The notes under the pieces: model-generated
Seen by the model: the letters and a program-made list of their open reading frames with translations, nothing else
Told to the model about the DNA's origin: nothing
Databases searched by the model: none
In this document: positions 21,922-32,000 of the stretch, piece after piece
Layout: each line of letters begins with the position of its first letter
Position numbering within the stretch: the stretch's first letter is position 1
DNA from: a virus
Direction: 5' to 3' (one strand)
Virus record (IMG/VR): IMGVR_UViG_3300035698_009718
Coordinates: 1 to 32,631 of that record
DNA length: 32,631 bases
Made by a program: the position numbers and the translations under genes

Positions 21922-22435
21922 TAAGAGTATGCGGTATTTGCTGAAACACGCCATGCCGGATAGTGTGAAAGAGGGCTTGGCGTCGGCTGGCAGAGAGCTA
22001 ATGAAAGACGCTCTTGAAAAGACCCCTACAGTCCCGATGTTTCACACGGGATTTACAAAGACGGGGAGAAAACGAAAAAAACGGCGGCACGGCAGATTGG
22101 TGAGAGGCGGATGGCTTCGTGGTAGCGGGTCTGTATTCGTTGACAACAAGTTCATTGCGAAATCTCCAAGAGTCAATAATTTGGGAACCCCAGCAATTTC
22201 TCATAGAGGCCGGATACCAAAAGATTCACATGTTGTCGTTGTCGGATTTAATACGAGATATGCCACGCGAGCGCATGAGCTACCGAGTTCTTCCGATTTT
22301 TCAACACCGGGTTCGGGTCCTAAGTTTTTGGAGTCCAAAGTTTCTGCATATAGAAAAAAATATGTGGGGATGGTCGCGCATTCGCTTCAGAGCGGTATGG
22401 CGACATCAATTCTTATAGGTAGGCATAGGGAATAA
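21887..22435 (+). CDS. HK97 gp10-like neck / tail completion protein
   Basis: This 182-residue protein fits gp10-like proteins: a helical start (YLLKHAMPDSVKEGLASAGREL), a basic middle, then the family's second half VVVVGFNTRYATRAHELPSS and GPKFLESKVSAYRKKYVG. It acts at the head-tail interface. The frame is open back to 21767, inside the cytidylyltransferase gene. The ATG at 21887 (or 21896) is chosen because AAGGAG lies upstream, at 13 nt or more. It overlaps the cassette's last gene by 35 nt, so the insertion did not disrupt it. Confidence 0.75.
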   Translation: MPTMVLDTTEHDKSMRYLLKHAMPDSVKEGLASAGRELMKDALEKTPTVPMFHTGFTKTGRKRKKRRHGRLVRGGWLRGSGSVFVDNKFIAKSPRVNNLGTPAISHRGRIPKDSHVVVVGFNTRYATRAHELPSSSDFSTPGSGPKFLESKVSAYRKKYVGMVAHSLQSGMATSILIGRHRE

Positions 22436-22437
22436 TA

Positions 22438-22848
22438 ATGGCGAACTTTTTACAAGAACTTTGTGCATGGATTGCCGCAAATACGCCAACAGGAAGTACG
22501 ACGCTGGTCGTGGGCGCAAATCTCCAAGAAGGGTGGCGTGAACTCGAAGCTCCAGACGAATGTGTCTTGGTTGCAGAATCGGCTGGAGGCAAGCCGCAGT
22601 TTATTAGCACGGACTGGGTTGACAAATCGATACAGATATTAACCCGGAGCATAACGTATGTCGAGGCGAGAGACTTGGCGTTCGAGGTTCATTCCTTGTT
22701 GCACGGACAATGTCACACGTCGCTCACATCGTTTCATGTAAACGTGATGGACGCACAAAGTGTCCCCGCGTATATGGGGACGGATGAAGAGAGGAGATTT
22801 GAATTTTCACAAAACTATATTATGCCGTATCAAAGCGCGCCGACTTGA
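22438..22848 (+). CDS. Putative tail terminator / minor capsid protein
   Basis: This 136-residue protein lies at the tail-terminator position. The pattern FLQELCAWIAANTPTG, then KSIQILTRSITYVEARDLAF and EVHSLLHGQC matches tail-end proteins that cap the tail tube (Minor_capsid/tail terminator type). SD AGGGAATAATA precedes ATG 22438. It follows the gp10-like gene and precedes the tail tube gene, the usual siphophage order. Confidence 0.75.
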   Translation: MANFLQELCAWIAANTPTGSTTLVVGANLQEGWRELEAPDECVLVAESAGGKPQFISTDWVDKSIQILTRSITYVEARDLAFEVHSLLHGQCHTSLTSFHVNVMDAQSVPAYMGTDEERRFEFSQNYIMPYQSAPT

Positions 22849-22901
22849 TAATGAGACAATTACCGGCGCGTAAAACAAAGTAATAACAGGAGGAAGGTAC
22901 G

Positions 22902-23450
22902 ATGGGATCACAATCACCGATCAAAGATTTAGGGCCGTGTGCTGTGGTGTATTCTGACACACAGACAGATGCGCCGATTGGAGAGACTTTGGGAGACACG
23001 ATCTTCAAGCATTCGTCTGACTATGCTGAGATCAAAGAAGACCGCTATGGGAACACGCTTGTAGACGCCATTTTCACTGGCTCGGCATGTTCGGTTGAAG
23101 TACCCTTCACAAGGCTGACTCTTGCCGAGTTGGTAACGTTGATGCCGGGCGCGGCGGGTTCCGGCACCACTGGTGATCAGATGATGATCAAGGATTTGAC
23201 CGGTCAGGCAATGTACGAGAATGCGTTGATGCTCACATTGAAGCCGATCATAGCCACCGTGACAAGCACAGATTCAACGGAATGGCTCACGGTATTTCGA
23301 GCGCATCAAACCGCAGACATGGAGATCACCTACAATGTCGAGGGGCAGCGCATTTACAAGGTCACATTTATGGGGTTCCGCGTACAGACAGATGGAACGC
23401 CTGCTGGCGCAGTTGCTGGCGCACTGTGGAAAGTCGGAGCAAATGTGTAA
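22902..23450 (+). CDS. Major tail tube protein
   Basis: This 182-residue protein is at the tube-protein position and of suitable size. Beta-strand segments include GPCAVVYSDTQTDAPIG, FTGSACSVEVPFTRLTLAEL, ADMEITYNVEGQRIYKVTFMG (given in part) and a C-terminal GALWKVGANV. The strand-rich layout, without membrane or signal segments, fits the tail tube fold. SD AGGAGG precedes ATG 22902. The chaperone genes follow directly. Identification rests on position plus fold pattern more than on a precise motif. Confidence 0.75.
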   Translation: MGSQSPIKDLGPCAVVYSDTQTDAPIGETLGDTIFKHSSDYAEIKEDRYGNTLVDAIFTGSACSVEVPFTRLTLAELVTLMPGAAGSGTTGDQMMIKDLTGQAMYENALMLTLKPIIATVTSTDSTEWLTVFRAHQTADMEITYNVEGQRIYKVTFMGFRVQTDGTPAGAVAGALWKVGANV

Positions 23451-23486
23451 GAACAAAATCTAAATCAAAAAAGTGAGGACGCGAGA

Positions 23487-23810
23487 ATGGCAACAGAACC
23501 AAAAAAGGGTCTAAATGTGGATGATCTATTCGAGGACATCCCGATTGTTATTGACGAGAAAAAGTACACGCTGGGAAAGATCACCGCCAGAATGATGAAA
23601 GCCTGTGTTGCGGCTGCGGAGAATACTGAGCAAGACGAGGATTCCGGAGAGATTTTGGGGCGCCAATTAGCTGTATATTTGCGCGTTGACGAATCTGAAT
23701 TTGTCGATACCGACGTGCGAAAAATACTAAAAGTAATCGAGTTTATTGGCGAACAAATCAGCGTGGACTCTTCGTCAAAAAACGTGGCGGGGGTAGAGGC
23801 GAGCAAATAG
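23487..23810 (+). CDS. Tail assembly chaperone, short form (gpG-like)
   Basis: This 107-residue, acidic, mainly helical protein (KYTLGKITARMMKACVAAAE...) sits between the tail tube and tape measure genes, the canonical place for gpG. The C-terminus reads through a slippery heptamer and ends at TAG 23808-23810. It binds the tape measure protein and assists tube polymerisation and is absent from the finished virion in the lambda model. SD GTGAGGACGCGAG precedes ATG 23487. Confidence 0.82.
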   Translation: MATEPKKGLNVDDLFEDIPIVIDEKKYTLGKITARMMKACVAAAENTEQDEDSGEILGRQLAVYLRVDESEFVDTDVRKILKVIEFIGEQISVDSSSKNVAGVEASK

Positions 23811-24157
23811 CGAGGATCGCCTCTGCATTCCCCGGTCTCTTTGATTATCGGGCGCTTCTCTCTATGGCTGGTGACGATGGAGACTTGCGTGAATTTGCAT
23901 TTTGGTTAAAGCAATCGCGAATAGTTCAGATTGATCGTCATGTAGAACAAATACAGGCGGTGCGCATCGGACAGTCAGAAGCATATTCTGAAGTAATGAC
24001 GCGATTGAATGGCGAAAGACGGAAATTGCTTATTGGCCCGGATGCTTTTTATAGAGAGCAGTGGAGCGATTTGCGGGCTTTATCGAAGCGTAATGACCGG
24101 TCTGTTTTGCTTAATAAAAGAAAGAAACGAAACAAGAGAAAGAAGAAAAAACCATGA
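23487..24157 (+). CDS. Tail assembly chaperone, frameshift fusion (gpGT-like), join(23487..23783,23783..24157)
   Basis: A -1 shift at the heptamer joins gpG to a second frame, giving about 223 residues. The junction reads KKRGGGRGEQIARIASAFPG, followed by LFDYRALLSMAGDDGDL and helical segments. The extension ends in a strongly basic tail (NKRKKRNKRKKKKP). In lambda, the T domain of gpGT binds the tube protein while the G part binds the tape measure. An independent start at ATG 23864 is possible, but it lacks an SD and would lose the conserved linker. Confidence 0.85.
23777..23826 (+). promoter_or_regulatory. Programmed -1 ribosomal frameshift signal
   Basis: The heptamer A AAA AAC (23777-23783) is in phase with the gpG frame. 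Nine nt after it a hairpin begins: 23793-23802 pairs with 23817-23826 (10 bp, with one G-T and core GAGGCGA/TCGCCTC), with a 14-nt loop that contains the zero-frame TAG. Spacing and structure match standard -1 frameshift elements. Slippage gives the long gpGT form. The downstream frame lacks a better start of its own. Confidence 0.85.
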
Positions 24158-24175
24158 TAGGAGTGACCCGCTGAC

Positions 24176-27100
24176 ATGCCTTTTCAGGGTGGTTCTATAA
24201 TATCCTATTTGAAGATCGATACAGGGAACTTCGAGACAGGGATAAAAAAAGCAAATGTGTGGCTAGACGATTCCCGCAAAACCATTAAGAAGAACTCTGC
24301 CGCGATCACGAAACTTGGACTTGTGTTTGCCGCGACAGGAGCCGCCGCTGCTGGCATGGCAGCCGTGACTGTTGTCGCATTTGCGAAGTTTGATAAGGCT
24401 ATGCGGGTGGCGACTGCCGTTAGTGAAACGTCTCAAGCGCAGTTTAGCTCCATGTCGGACGAAGCCATCGCAATGTCGAAGTCAATGAATCTTGCGGCGA
24501 CGGAAACGGCGACTGCCTACTATTTCCTCGGTTCTGCTGGCTTGAAAGCTGCGGAACAAATGCAAGCGTTCAAGCCAGTTATCACAATGGCAAAGGCTTT
24601 AACTACGGAAACTGGCTTGGCGGCAGAGGCGGTGGTCGATACCGCAAAAGGATTTCGTATTGGTTTTAGTGAAACGCAACGCATTGTTGACGTGATGTCC
24701 AAGACGGTTATAACGTCGAATCAAAAATTTTACGAGTTAAGCGAGGCTCTCTCCTATGTAGCTGGCATTGCAAACGCCACGAATAATTCCCTAGAAGACA
24801 CGACCGCAATACTTGGCGTCATGGCAGATGTCGGCATTAAGGGGAGTCGCGCTGGCACCTCTCTGCGACGTTCTCTTCTCAATCTTATGGCTCCTACAAC
24901 CAAACTTAGTAAACTGCTCAAGGCTTATGGGATCGAAGTTTATGATGTTACTACTAAAAAAATGAAGCCATTCCTCCAGCTTGTGGGCGAAATCAGTGAT
25001 CAATTGAAAGATGCTGGTGATGAAGAAAAGAACTTCGCATTTAAGGCGATGTTTGGCTATCGAGCCGTCGCTGCGCAGTTGGCAGTATTTCAAAAAGGAT
25101 CGGCTGAGTTAGCAGCATACAGAGACACGCTTTTAGATGCTGCTGGCACCACCGACGAAATCACGAGAAAGCAATTGGTGGCGTTCTCCGAACAATTAGG
25201 ACAAACGGGGAAAAACATAAAGGCGGTAGCCATCGCAATCGGGAAAGAGCTTGCTCCTACACTGGCTGGATTAAACAGTATTCTTAAAGACGGCACATCT
25301 GCAACTGAGTCCTTCGTAAAAGCACATGCTTCATTGATTGGGGACATAACATTAGCCACTGGTATTTGGGGCGGGTTCTTGGTCGCGCTAGGCGGGATAG
25401 CAATAGCGCTACCCGGACTTGCGCTGATAACCGGTACTACAAAACTGGCATTGGGTCTATTAGCCATAAAACTTGCTCTTGTCGCGGCTGGGGTCGCGGC
25501 TCTTGTTGCGATAGTTCTAAAAGCTATAGGAAATGCGCAGAATTTCAAAGATGAGGTTGAACAAGTAGAGATAAAAATTCGTAGTTTGACAACTGCGATG
25601 GCGAAATCAACTAAGCAGATTAAAGAATGGAAAGAAGGGATAGACTTCCCTCAGAAAGGACTATTGACCAAGCGTCTTGACGATACTATCGAGCGTATAG
25701 AAACTCTCAGAAAAGAGCTCGAGACTCTGAATAGCTTGAAGTGGGGTTCTGGACTTGGAAAAGAAATAGAAGCTGGACTTGGTAAGCGTGGACTTGAAGT
25801 AAAAACATTTTTAGGATTAGGATATGGAAAGCCAACCACTGAATCCTTGAATGAATTAAGAGCCGCGATTGAGAAAGAGATTGCGGCAGAAGCAGAAATG
25901 CTTGCTCTGCATAAAGAACGGTTTCTTGGGGAGAAAAATCTGGCAGAGATGACTTCTAAACAGGAAGATGCAATCAAGGGACTTCTTGATGCTGAAAAGC
26001 GTAGAGTTGCCTATGAGGTTGGAGTGCTTGATCTGCAAGAAAGCCTTGCCGAGGCGACGCTGATAGCCAATGAGGCTTTGGGGGCGTATGAGGGCGATAA
26101 CGGCGACATGGAGCTGTACAAAACTTATCTGGAGAAGGTCAAGATCGTTAAGGGGTTCGAGGCTGATATAGGGGATATAGCGAAGAAAGCAGCTCGTGAG
26201 AGAACAGATGCGATGTTGGAAGAAGGCGAGCACTGGACGGAAGTGTTGACCGAAAGATATGAGAAGCACTTGGAATTATCAAAGCAAGGCTCGGATCAGA
26301 TTCTTGCAATGCAAAAAAGAACGCGGGATGCTTCGGTGCAATTGATAGAAGACGAATTTGACCAGCAACGGAAGGCGGCAGAAAATTACCGTGACGATGC
26401 GTTAAAGCTTTTCCGTGGACTGGAAGATCAAAAGCAAGATTTCATAGATGCTACAACTAAGTTTTACGAAATGTCGCTCAGAGTGATTGACAACGCGGAA
26501 GCGGAGTCTATGGAGAAGAGCAAGCACCTATATGGAACATTTTTCGATGGTATCAAGGCTGGCTATAAAAGCATCAAAGACGAAGTAAAATCGATGGCTG
26601 ATATAGGGAAACAAGCGGTTACTGATTTATATCAAGGACTTGAGAGCGCGTTTTCGGGACTGTTCAAAGACATCATAAGCGGGTCGGTATCGGCAAGCGA
26701 GGCGTTCAAGAATTTTGGATTGGCGGTACTTGATACAATCGCTCAAATTATCGCTGAAACATTAGCCGGTATGCTCATAAGCAAGCTAATGGGCGACACG
26801 GCCGCCACAGCATCAAAGGTGGAAGCTGCTACGGTCGCCGCAGCATGGGCGCCGGCAGCGGCAGCGACTTCTTTAGCACTGGCGGGGACAAATTCTATTC
26901 CTGCTATGGCTGGCATGACAGCGGCTTATGCCCTAAGTCAAGTGCTTGCCGGTATCCCAGCGCTTGAAACGGGCACGGATTATGTGCCTTCTACTGGTTT
27001 ATATCAATTACACAAGGGCGAGGCGGTAGTCCCCGCTGAACGGAACGGAGACAAAGAAGGCGGGCGAGATACAATAATAGAAATACACAACAATTATAGC

Positions 27101-27220
27101 GACCAAGCAATTGCCGCGGCAATGTCAAAAACGGCTGGGAGAAATGTTATTATCAACACCGTTGGAAGTGACATCAAGCAGAATGGGGCATTGCGTAAAA
27201 TTGTAAAGCAGGGGAGATAA
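24176..27220 (+). CDS. Tail tape measure protein
   Basis: This 1014-residue protein sets tail length and helps DNA enter the cell. Residues about 60-330 match the TP901-type tape measure core (FDKAMRVATAVSETSQAQFS, then the SAGLKAAEQM region and KGSRAGTSLRRSLLNLM). Hydrophobic, glycine- and alanine-rich spans follow (about 390-450), then long charged coiled-coil stretches (about 480-860) and a hydrophobic, alanine-rich C-terminal part (about 870-960). Taking roughly 1.5 A per residue, the tail would be near 150 nm. SD AGGAGTGA precedes ATG 24176. It follows the chaperone as expected. Confidence 0.92.
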   Translation: MPFQGGSIISYLKIDTGNFETGIKKANVWLDDSRKTIKKNSAAITKLGLVFAATGAAAAGMAAVTVVAFAKFDKAMRVATAVSETSQAQFSSMSDEAIAMSKSMNLAATETATAYYFLGSAGLKAAEQMQAFKPVITMAKALTTETGLAAEAVVDTAKGFRIGFSETQRIVDVMSKTVITSNQKFYELSEALSYVAGIANATNNSLEDTTAILGVMADVGIKGSRAGTSLRRSLLNLMAPTTKLSKLLKAYGIEVYDVTTKKMKPFLQLVGEISDQLKDAGDEEKNFAFKAMFGYRAVAAQLAVFQKGSAELAAYRDTLLDAAGTTDEITRKQLVAFSEQLGQTGKNIKAVAIAIGKELAPTLAGLNSILKDGTSATESFVKAHASLIGDITLATGIWGGFLVALGGIAIALPGLALITGTTKLALGLLAIKLALVAAGVAALVAIVLKAIGNAQNFKDEVEQVEIKIRSLTTAMAKSTKQIKEWKEGIDFPQKGLLTKRLDDTIERIETLRKELETLNSLKWGSGLGKEIEAGLGKRGLEVKTFLGLGYGKPTTESLNELRAAIEKEIAAEAEMLALHKERFLGEKNLAEMTSKQEDAIKGLLDAEKRRVAYEVGVLDLQESLAEATLIANEALGAYEGDNGDMELYKTYLEKVKIVKGFEADIGDIAKKAARERTDAMLEEGEHWTEVLTERYEKHLELSKQGSDQILAMQKRTRDASVQLIEDEFDQQRKAAENYRDDALKLFRGLEDQKQDFIDATTKFYEMSLRVIDNAEAESMEKSKHLYGTFFDGIKAGYKSIKDEVKSMADIGKQAVTDLYQGLESAFSGLFKDIISGSVSASEAFKNFGLAVLDTIAQIIAETLAGMLISKLMGDTAATASKVEAATVAAAWAPAAAATSLALAGTNSIPAMAGMTAAYALSQVLAGIPALETGTDYVPSTGLYQLHKGEAVVPAERNGDKEGGRDTIIEIHNNYSDQAIAAAMSKTAGRNVIINTVGSDIKQNGALRKIVKQGR

Positions 27221-27223
27221 GGC

Positions 27224-27568
27224 ATGTCGGATTTTGAGCTTGCAAGAGCGGAAATTGAAGAGGTATTAGATTTTCCAACGCTTATCTCTGTGTTTGAAAA
27301 TGAGTCAGAGCAACGGCGTTCAGTTGTTTCCAAAAAAGTGATAGGCTTCAGAATAACCACTCCACGATTAACAAAAATTCAAATGCAAGCGCACCGTACT
27401 TTTTTTATTGGCAAACAAGGCGCGTTGACAGGCTTTACGTTTACCTCTCCCTTTGATGACACGGAATACACGGTGCGTTATCAACCGGGAAGCTTTACGA
27501 CTACTTATCAAGAAGCATTATTTGTTTGTTCGTTTGAATTTAAGGTTATCAATACAGACGAGGCGTAA
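27224..27568 (+). CDS. Minor tail protein (gpM-like)
   Basis: This 114-residue protein lies between the tape measure and gpL-like genes, the gpM position in lambda-type tails. The strand-rich sequence (FPTLISVFENESEQRRSVVS, VIGFRITTPRLTK, TGFTFTSPFDD, VRYQPGSFTTTY, FVCSFEFKVINT) supports a beta-sandwich tail tip protein. SD GGGGAGATAAGGC precedes ATG 27224. Identification leans on position and fold pattern. Confidence 0.72.
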   Translation: MSDFELARAEIEEVLDFPTLISVFENESEQRRSVVSKKVIGFRITTPRLTKIQMQAHRTFFIGKQGALTGFTFTSPFDDTEYTVRYQPGSFTTTYQEALFVCSFEFKVINTDEA

Positions 27569-27570
27569 CG

Positions 27571-28662
27571 ATGGCAAGAACTTTAGACGCGGATTTTATT
27601 ACGCAAAAGAACGCGGAAACAAACGCACCGATCCGACTATATCGTATATCAATTGATGGGAATGTAGCGAATGATATATTCTTGGCGGAGAATGATGCTG
27701 ACGTAGCGTATTTCAAAGATGTAGCCACCCCTCAGACATACACAAAATTCCCAATAACTATCGATAGCCTCGGCGACAATATCAAGGAAAATATAGATGC
27801 CGTAACGATAACAGTTGGAAATGCGTCCAGGGAGATGCAAGCATTTCTTGAAGCCAACGATGGGCTACGCGGCAAAAAGGTAACTATACGGCAGGTCTTT
27901 GCCGATCTTCTTGCCGATTCAGATGCCTATATTGAAGATGTATTTTATATTGATTCCCCAGAGGTGACGGGCACGGAGGTTGTTTTTCGGCTTTCTTCTA
28001 AACTCGATATTTTATCTCTTGAGCTACCCCGGCGTAGTTATTACCGTAATCATTGCTCTTGGCGATATAAAGGAGAGGGATGTTGGAACTCGGATGGCGC
28101 CGGTGGTTGGCAAGTCCCATTAGTGTTTGGCGCGACAAAAACAACATTATTTGGCGGCGGATTGATTATCAACGGCACATCGGCTATAGCAACGGGAACG
28201 CCAGCTATTGCATCCAACACGTTCAGAACACGCAATGCAAAAGGACTCGATAGATCGGCTGGCAAGTCGTTATTTATTGATATGCTCTGCACGCTCCCAA
28301 TTCAAATGACGGCGAATGGCGCAATAGAGATTGGTAGTTCGACTACAGCTTTTGATAGGTTTGAATGGCAATTCACCGATTTGACGGGGCTGGGGCTTAC
28401 GGCTGGTTGGCAGACGATTACCATTCCTTTGTCCAGTTTTGCCGAGGTAGACGGGGCTAATCTGCTTGATGTAACTAACATTGTGCGAATTAGGGTATTC
28501 CAATATGCAAACGCCATAGATTTAACTATCGCATGGAAAAATGCAAAAGTTAGTACGGCTGATTCGTGCGACAAGACATTAGTCGGGTGCGGGCTTCATA
28601 ATAACAAACCACGATTTGGAGGATTTCCAAGTGTGCCAAAACGCAATGTCGTTCGCATCTAA
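27571..28662 (+). CDS. Tail tip protein gpL-like, with inserted beta-sandwich domain
   Basis: This 363-residue protein resembles lambda gpL: an N-terminal IRLYRISIDGNVANDIFLAE region and four cysteines, C162-x8-C171 and C333-x6-C340. That spacing equals the [4Fe-4S] ligands of lambda gpL (C173-x8-C182, C205-x6-C212). The end (RFGGFPSVP) is also typical. Between the cysteine pairs, where lambda has 22 residues, there are 161, including a beta-rich domain with GWQTITIPLSSF and DVTNIVRIRVFQY, resembling carbohydrate-binding jelly rolls. It starts 2 nt after the gpM-like gene stop. It probably joins the tail tip and may bind a surface glycan through the insert. Confidence 0.82.
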   Translation: MARTLDADFITQKNAETNAPIRLYRISIDGNVANDIFLAENDADVAYFKDVATPQTYTKFPITIDSLGDNIKENIDAVTITVGNASREMQAFLEANDGLRGKKVTIRQVFADLLADSDAYIEDVFYIDSPEVTGTEVVFRLSSKLDILSLELPRRSYYRNHCSWRYKGEGCWNSDGAGGWQVPLVFGATKTTLFGGGLIINGTSAIATGTPAIASNTFRTRNAKGLDRSAGKSLFIDMLCTLPIQMTANGAIEIGSSTTAFDRFEWQFTDLTGLGLTAGWQTITIPLSSFAEVDGANLLDVTNIVRIRVFQYANAIDLTIAWKNAKVSTADSCDKTLVGCGLHNNKPRFGGFPSVPKRNVVRI

Positions 28663-29077
28663 CATGAAACGATTGGTTGCAGAATGTGTCGGAACACCAT
28701 ATCTACTTCACGGACGTTCGCCCACGGAAGGGTTCGATTGTTATGGTTTAGTCTGGTGGATATTCGCGCAAGTAGGAATTGAATTGCCCGATTTTGCGTA
28801 TAATAAGGAATGGCACAAACAGGGCGAAACTTATTTTGATCAGCACAAGAATCTACACGCGCGAGCAATTGCTAAAAGTGACGCAAAAATAGGCGACCTT
28901 GTTTTATTCAAAATGAGCCGCACAACTCCGAATCATATAGGGATCATCGTCGGCGATGGGAAAATGGCTCATTGTAATGAGCATCAGGTAGTAATCGTTT
29001 CGTATTCTCAACAGCCAATGTTTAGAAAGATTGAGGGGTTTTATCATTTGCATGAAATTGACAATCAAACAAAATAG
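28631..29077 (+). CDS. NlpC/P60 peptidase (gpK-like tail protein)
   Basis: This cell-wall peptidase domain is the counterpart of the NlpC half of lambda gpK. The catalytic cysteine is in GFDCYGLVWW (codon 28739-28741), and the histidine is in PNHIGIIVGDGKMAH. It may cut peptide cross-bridges during DNA entry or help tail tip assembly. The start is uncertain: GTG 28631 has GGAGG at suitable spacing, TTG 28616 and ATGs at 28646 and 28664 are alternatives. It overlaps the gpL-like gene end. No JAB/MPN domain of gpK is seen. The length is about 148 residues from this start. Confidence 0.82.
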   Translation: MCQNAMSFASNMKRLVAECVGTPYLLHGRSPTEGFDCYGLVWWIFAQVGIELPDFAYNKEWHKQGETYFDQHKNLHARAIAKSDAKIGDLVLFKMSRTTPNHIGIIVGDGKMAHCNEHQVVIVSYSQQPMFRKIEGFYHLHEIDNQTK

Positions 29078-32000
29078 ATTCGGGCAATCCTCAGAGATAA
29101 AACAGATTCCCTTTCTGTCCCCATTTCTTTCCGATTACATTCCACAGATATATCGCAATGAAGATTGGGACATAATATCGAGTCGGCACGGAAAAGTTTC
29201 AATTGAAGACTGCTTTAAGACCGTGCTGTCTTCGCATGATGAACTTTTGATTGCGCCAGCACTTGGCGACCCGGTCACATCGTTTTTTGCTGCATTATCG
29301 CTCGCGGAATGGATTGCTATCGGAGTCACAGTCGCTGCTGTCACGACAACAATTATTGCGCTTTCTCAATCTCAACCTGCGTTTGCCACATCTGAAACAG
29401 GCGAACTTGATTCTTCTCCCACTTACGGATGGGACGGAATTGAAAATACGCAAGATGTCGGAATCCCCGCTCCCATTGTCTATGGAACTCGGTATCTTGG
29501 CGGAAATGTGCTCAACGTGTATACCGAGACTGTAGACGATGACGATATTCTTCATTTGCTTATTGGTCTATGCGAGGGCGAAGTATTCTCCGTAGCTGGT
29601 CTCACGGTAGACACCGACGGCGTGGCAAACAATACCATTCTTTATGCTGAAGAAGAGCTGGCGGACACAGAGACCACGAACACATTGCTTGAAATACTAA
29701 AAGGCTTTAGCCCGGTAGATTGTACAGGCGTAGATACTGCCACGGGTTTTCTTGTATTAGAAGCTAAGTGCAATGAGCCAGCACACTTGCTTGAGGGAGT
29801 CGGAGGAGATAGCGCCATAGAAATATCAAGCGCTGAAAGCATCGATCATTCAGAATTCGAATATTTAGGATTCCCCGGCGCTTTTTCACTCACTTCAGAG
29901 TGGCAGCAATTTGAAATTCCGTTGGGTAGTTTTTACACTCCGTACGACGCTATTGATTGGACAAATGTTCGCAGATTCCGATGGTGGCAATATAAGGATG
30001 ATACCACGACTGAAGTTACGATAGAAGTCAGAAATATCCAGTTGCAATTTTCGGCTCTTGGTATTGATACAACTATAGGGGACAAGATTTTAATAGATGG
30101 GAATCCGCTCTCTAATTATACAGATACTGCTGTGTCTGTCCGCTTAGGATCGAATGATCAAACTGTCATCCCCGGTTTTGAAATCCTCCATAGTGTAACC
30201 GACATCAGCATAGAACTTGTCAAAGATGCGGCGTGGGAATATCAGTTGGACGGAGGGTTCTCGCCTGAACAAGGGATAGATGGATTTTCAATTGACTTTG
30301 AAATGCCAAGTGGCTGCTATAAGACGGATCACGATGATGGGCGCATAAAGGATACGCGAGTCGAGGTTGAAGTATATTACAAAAACTTATCAACTGGCGG
30401 CGATTGGACGCTTGCCGAGACTCTCATAATCGTTGCCGAGACATCCAGCACATTGCGCCGCACAGTTATAGTATCTGATTTATCTTATGCTCAATATGAC
30501 GTTCAATGTCTTAAAACAACCCCTGATTCCGATTTTTATAGAATGTCCGACATTTACATAGCAAACATCGACGAACATGTTTACGAAGACTTTAGGTATC
30601 CAAACACCGCCTTGTGCGCCATAACAATGAGGGCGAATGAACAGCTATCCGGGCAATTGCCTAACGCCGTGATTCAAGTGGCTGGCAGAACCGTTTCTCA
30701 GCCGAAATATATGCGTACTGGTGCTGAAGTGTTTTACGAAGATCGTTATTATGATGCCGTGACGTCTCAATATAAACGAAGTTCGGACGATGCCGTCTGT
30801 GTATGGGATGGCGTGACATGGATAGATAGATGGTCTGCGAATCCGTTATATTGTTTGCGAGATTTGTTGGTAAATGAGCGTTATGGCGCAGGAGAATTCA
30901 CGACCTCGTCAAATATGGATGATGATGCTTTTCATTCAGGCGCAAAGTATTGCGATACATTAGTTGATGATGAAGACGGGTCAAGCGATCAAGTGTTTAG
31001 ATTTACACAAAATATTGTGCTTGATAGTTCATCTGCTGCACCAGATAAATTCCGTATGATGCTGGGTTCTTGTATAGGTTGGCTCTTGTGGTCTAATGAT
31101 ACAGTTAAGCCCGTATTAGATAAGCCTGAGACGGCGGCACAATTATTTACTATGGGCAACATTGTGCAGGGAAGCTTTTCGCAACGGTGGCTACCAATCC
31201 GGGACCGGGTCAACACTGTTGATATCCAATATTATGATGTAAATAATTACAACGCCAGAGAATCGCTAACAGTTGAGGATTCTGATGCTTATGGGGGTGG
31301 CGATCCTATACGCACGTTGGAATTATCACTTCCCGGAGTAGTAACTGAATCAGAGGCAGCCAGAATTGGCAGACAGCAATTAAACGCTTCTAAATCATCC
31401 GCCAGAGTAATTCAATTTACGACAGCGATGAGCGCGCTTGCTTGTCAATCAGGCGATGTATTTTCTTTTGCGAATGATGTTCCGGCGTGGGGGGTTTTAT
31501 CTGGGAGGGCGACTGCGGGGACAATCTCGACAATAACACTTGATAGAACGCTGGTAATTCCAGTGGCGACTACGTATTATGTACGAATCCAGCACAATGA
31601 CGATACGATAGAAACAAAAGAAATTACAAGCGTATCTGGCACATATACTGCGGGAACTGCGATTGCAATCGATGGGACATGGACAACAAACCCTGCAAAT
31701 TACGAAGTTTATTCAGTAGGGTTGGTAACAATCTTAACAAAGCCATTCCGCGCATTGGAGATTACAAGGAAAAACAGCTATGAGGCGGAAATTGTTGGGA
31801 TTGAATATGACGCGACTGTATATTCTATTGACGGCATAAGCATAACGACACCACAATACTCAACATTGCCCAACCCACAACGAAAGCCACAGCATGTTCA
31901 GAATCTTGTGGCGACAATGTCTAGCACGTATGAGGTTATAGTTTATATTTCGTTTGAAGTTGTTGCCGCCGATCTCGAATATGCGTTTTTTAATCACGCC

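Noticed and set aside
23864-24157. Independent gene starting at ATG 23864
   Set aside because: No SD; the frame is open upstream back to the slippery heptamer and the conserved-type linker (GGGRGEQIARIA) lies before this ATG, so frameshift expression explains it better.
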